A stretch of 64,000 nucleotides of DNA from Nocardia carnea NBRC 14403. GTDB taxonomy: Bacteria > Actinomycetota > Actinomycetes > Mycobacteriales > Mycobacteriaceae. Where the stretch lies: assembly GCF_000308515.1 (NCBI RefSeq), contig NZ_BAFV01000007.1, positions 112,438 through 176,437 on the forward strand, read 5' to 3'. The notes beneath the pieces are model-generated. The model was not told the origin of the DNA and searched no databases. It saw only the letters and a program-made list of their open reading frames with translations. A program made the position numbers and the translations under genes. Of the stretch, positions 62,569 through 64,000 are shown one piece after another. The first letter of the stretch is position 1. Every line of letters starts with the position of its first letter.

Positions 62569-63270
62569 ATGAACGCTGAGCTGCTCGTATCGGTGTCCGG
62601 AGTCCGGGAAACCACCCGGGACGCGGCGATCGGGTTCGCCGAGGAGATGGATCAGCGCGGTGTGCGGTTATCGCTGCTGGTGGCGCCCCGCCTGAAGGGT
62701 AAGTACCGGCTGACCGACGACCTCACAACGCAGACATGGTTGCGCGGCCGCCGGGAGCGCGGGGACGCCATCGTGCTGCACGGGTACGACCAGGCCGCCA
62801 CCAAACGGCGCCGCGCCGAATTCGCGACCCTCCCCAAACACGAGGCGCTGCTGCGGCTCACGGCGGCCGACCGGGTGATGGAGCAGGTCGGGTTGCGGAC
62901 CCGCCTGTTCGCCGCTCCGCGCTGGGATGCTTCCGCGGGTGCTGTCGCGGCGCTGCCCGAACTGGGTTTCCGGGTAGCGCTGGGGCTCACCGGTATCCAC
63001 GATCTGCAACGCAATACCGTGCAGAAGGCGCGGGTCTACGGCATCGGTGAAGGTTTCCGGGCCGAACCCTGGTGGTGCCGGGCGCTGGTACTCGGCGCTG
63101 CCCGGACTGCTCGGCGTGGTGGTGTTCTGCGGCTGGCGGTCTCGGCTGCGCAGTTGGGGCGGCCGGGTCCGCGGCAGGCGATGCTGGATGCGGTCGATCT
63201 CGCGCTGTACCACGGGGCGCGCAGCGACGTGTACCGCCGGGAAGTTGTGGCCGCGGTGCGCGCGGCCTGA
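62569..63270 (+). CDS. DUF2334 polysaccharide-deacetylase-like protein
   Basis: This protein of 233 residues starts MNAELLVSVSGVRETTRDAA. It has RLSLLVAPRLKGKYRL, the RGDAIVLHGYDQ strand and LFAAPRWDASAGAVAAL, matching DUF2334 proteins of the NodB-like fold. The His of LHGYD and the Asp of WDAS may be metal ligands. The function is unknown. It follows ptrB in the same direction after 181 bp. Confidence 0.82.
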   Translation: MNAELLVSVSGVRETTRDAAIGFAEEMDQRGVRLSLLVAPRLKGKYRLTDDLTTQTWLRGRRERGDAIVLHGYDQAATKRRRAEFATLPKHEALLRLTAADRVMEQVGLRTRLFAAPRWDASAGAVAALPELGFRVALGLTGIHDLQRNTVQKARVYGIGEGFRAEPWWCRALVLGAARTARRGGVLRLAVSAAQLGRPGPRQAMLDAVDLALYHGARSDVYRREVVAAVRAA

Positions 63271-63274
63271 GACT

Positions 63275-63309
63275 CCGCCGCCCCTGATCGGCGATAACGG
63301 GGGCGGCGG
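63275..63309 (+). terminator. Terminator after the DUF2334 gene
   Basis: CCGCCGCCCC at 63275-63284 and GGGGCGGCGG at 63300-63309 form a perfect 10-bp stem with a 15-nt loop. It starts 4 nt after the stop codon. Confidence 0.55.
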
Positions 63310-63415
63310 TTCGGGGGTCTCGGCCGAGAGCGGCGAGGGAGCGTTGTTGGCCGGGGTCGGGGATCGGGATGGTTCGGGGCTGCGCCGAGAGCGGGCGGGG
63401 TGCGGTGTTGCGGGG

Positions 63416-64000
63416 TCAGAAGGTGGTGGTGTTTTCGGGGCGTAGGGTTGTGAACTCTGTTTCGGCCTTGCGCATTTCGTCCAGGCGGCCGAAGTACACG
63501 CCCCAGGCGGGTTCGGCGATGATTCCGTAGTGGATCGGGAACGCCACCCGCGGCGCGACCGAACGCAGGTAGTCGACGGCTTCGCTGATCTTCATCCACG
63601 GCGCCGCGGCGGGGACCGCCAGCACATCCACCGGGGTGGAGGGCACCCACAGCGAATCACCCGGATGGACGAATCGGGTGGGATTGTCGGTGCTGCCGAG
63701 CTGGAACACGGTGTTGTCGACGACCGGGAGCTCGGGATGGATCACCGCGTGCCGGCCGCCGCCGCCGGTGATCCGCAACTCGCCGAGCTCGATCACATTG
63801 CCCGCGTGTACCGCCTCCCACGGGCCCTCCTGCAACTCGGCGGTCTGTGGATCCGACAGCAGGCGGGCGCCGGGGTTTGCGGCGATCAGCGCCTCGATCC
63901 GGTTCGGGTCGATATGGTCGGCGTGCTGATGGGTGACGGCGATGGCGTCCAATCCGGTGAGGCCCTCGAAACCGTGCGAGAACGCGCCGGGATCGAAGAG
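63416..64000 (-). CDS. Metallo-beta-lactamase fold hydrolase, 5' end cut by window edge
   Basis: The visible 194 residues lack the start, which lies beyond base 64000. The first residues read LFDPGAFSHGFEGLTGLDAI, continuing into VTHQHADHIDPNRIE. This is the metal-binding HxHxDH motif. GGRHAVIHPELPVVDN, FVHPGDSLWVP and PIHYGIIAEPAW give further ligands (Asp and His). It resembles UlaG-like or general MBL-fold hydrolases of unknown substrate. Confidence 0.85.
   Translation of the reverse strand, partial: LFDPGAFSHGFEGLTGLDAIAVTHQHADHIDPNRIEALIAANPGARLLSDPQTAELQEGPWEAVHAGNVIELGELRITGGGGRHAVIHPELPVVDNTVFQLGSTDNPTRFVHPGDSLWVPSTPVDVLAVPAAAPWMKISEAVDYLRSVAPRVAFPIHYGIIAEPAWGVYFGRLDEMRKAETEFTTLRPENTTTF

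Overview
The window is high-GC DNA of a mycolic-acid actinobacterium, most like Nocardia or a close relative. This is inferred from gene content and order. It carries an mce4 operon, sterol-catabolism genes in the order known from the Mycobacterium tuberculosis KstR regulon, type VII secretion accessory genes, an EspR-like regulator, an MbtH protein and otsA. I ran no database search; all assignments rest on reading motifs and on family and synteny knowledge.

Region 1 (1-9.5 kb) holds an EspR-like regulator and then the first sterol block: fadA5 and cyp125 diverge from a pair of KstR-type operators. They are followed by a ketosteroid-isomerase-like protein, an F420-type oxidoreductase, ltp3, ltp4 and a double-DUF35 protein. 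A second F420-type oxidoreductase diverges from the DUF35 gene over another KstR-type operator.

Region 2 (9.5-24.8 kb) is an accessory island that interrupts the sterol cluster. It contains an orphan HipB-like regulator with phased repeats and two tandem transmembrane Ser/Thr kinases. It also has a frameshifted Cys-rich gene, a truncated PIN toxin facing a twice-frameshifted helicase-associated gene, and an orphan type VII secretion module (DUF3558 lipoprotein, small helical protein, PPE-like protein, EspG). The rest is an uncharacterised two-gene operon, an XRE-DUF5753/DUF397 pair, a membrane protein, a possible IS21-type end, an AbiE toxin-antitoxin pair, an ECF sigma factor with a SnoaL-like tail and a VOC protein.

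Region 3 (24.8-48 kb) resumes sterol catabolism. echA19 and fadD19 diverge; a VapBC pair, an HxlR regulator, an SDR and a secreted lipase-like protein sit where M. tuberculosis has PE/PPE genes. Then come fadE27, fadE26, fdxD, an hsd4A-like SDR and the complete sterol importer yrbE4AB-mce4ABCDEF plus two Mce-associated genes, closed by a strong terminator and otsA. Working model: the Mce4 system imports the sterol, CYP125 oxidises the side-chain terminus, FadD19 makes the CoA thioester, and FadE26/27, EchA19, the SDR and FadA5 run beta-oxidation. Ltp3, Ltp4 and DUF35 probably act in retro-aldol chemistry on side chains. Eight KstR-like sites coordinate this.

Region 4 (48-64 kb) is mostly core: a small conserved protein, a hydrolase, an orphan mbtH, tRNA-Thr, a HIT protein, a PH-domain protein, purD, a degenerate 21-bp minisatellite, two cell-wall enzymes, an aminotransferase, a TetR regulator, purB, a second HIT protein, an antigen-85-like esterase, oligopeptidase B, a DUF2334 protein and a metallo-hydrolase cut by the window edge. 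Several genes look leaderless, with a TAnnnT -10 box 6-7 nt before the start codon.
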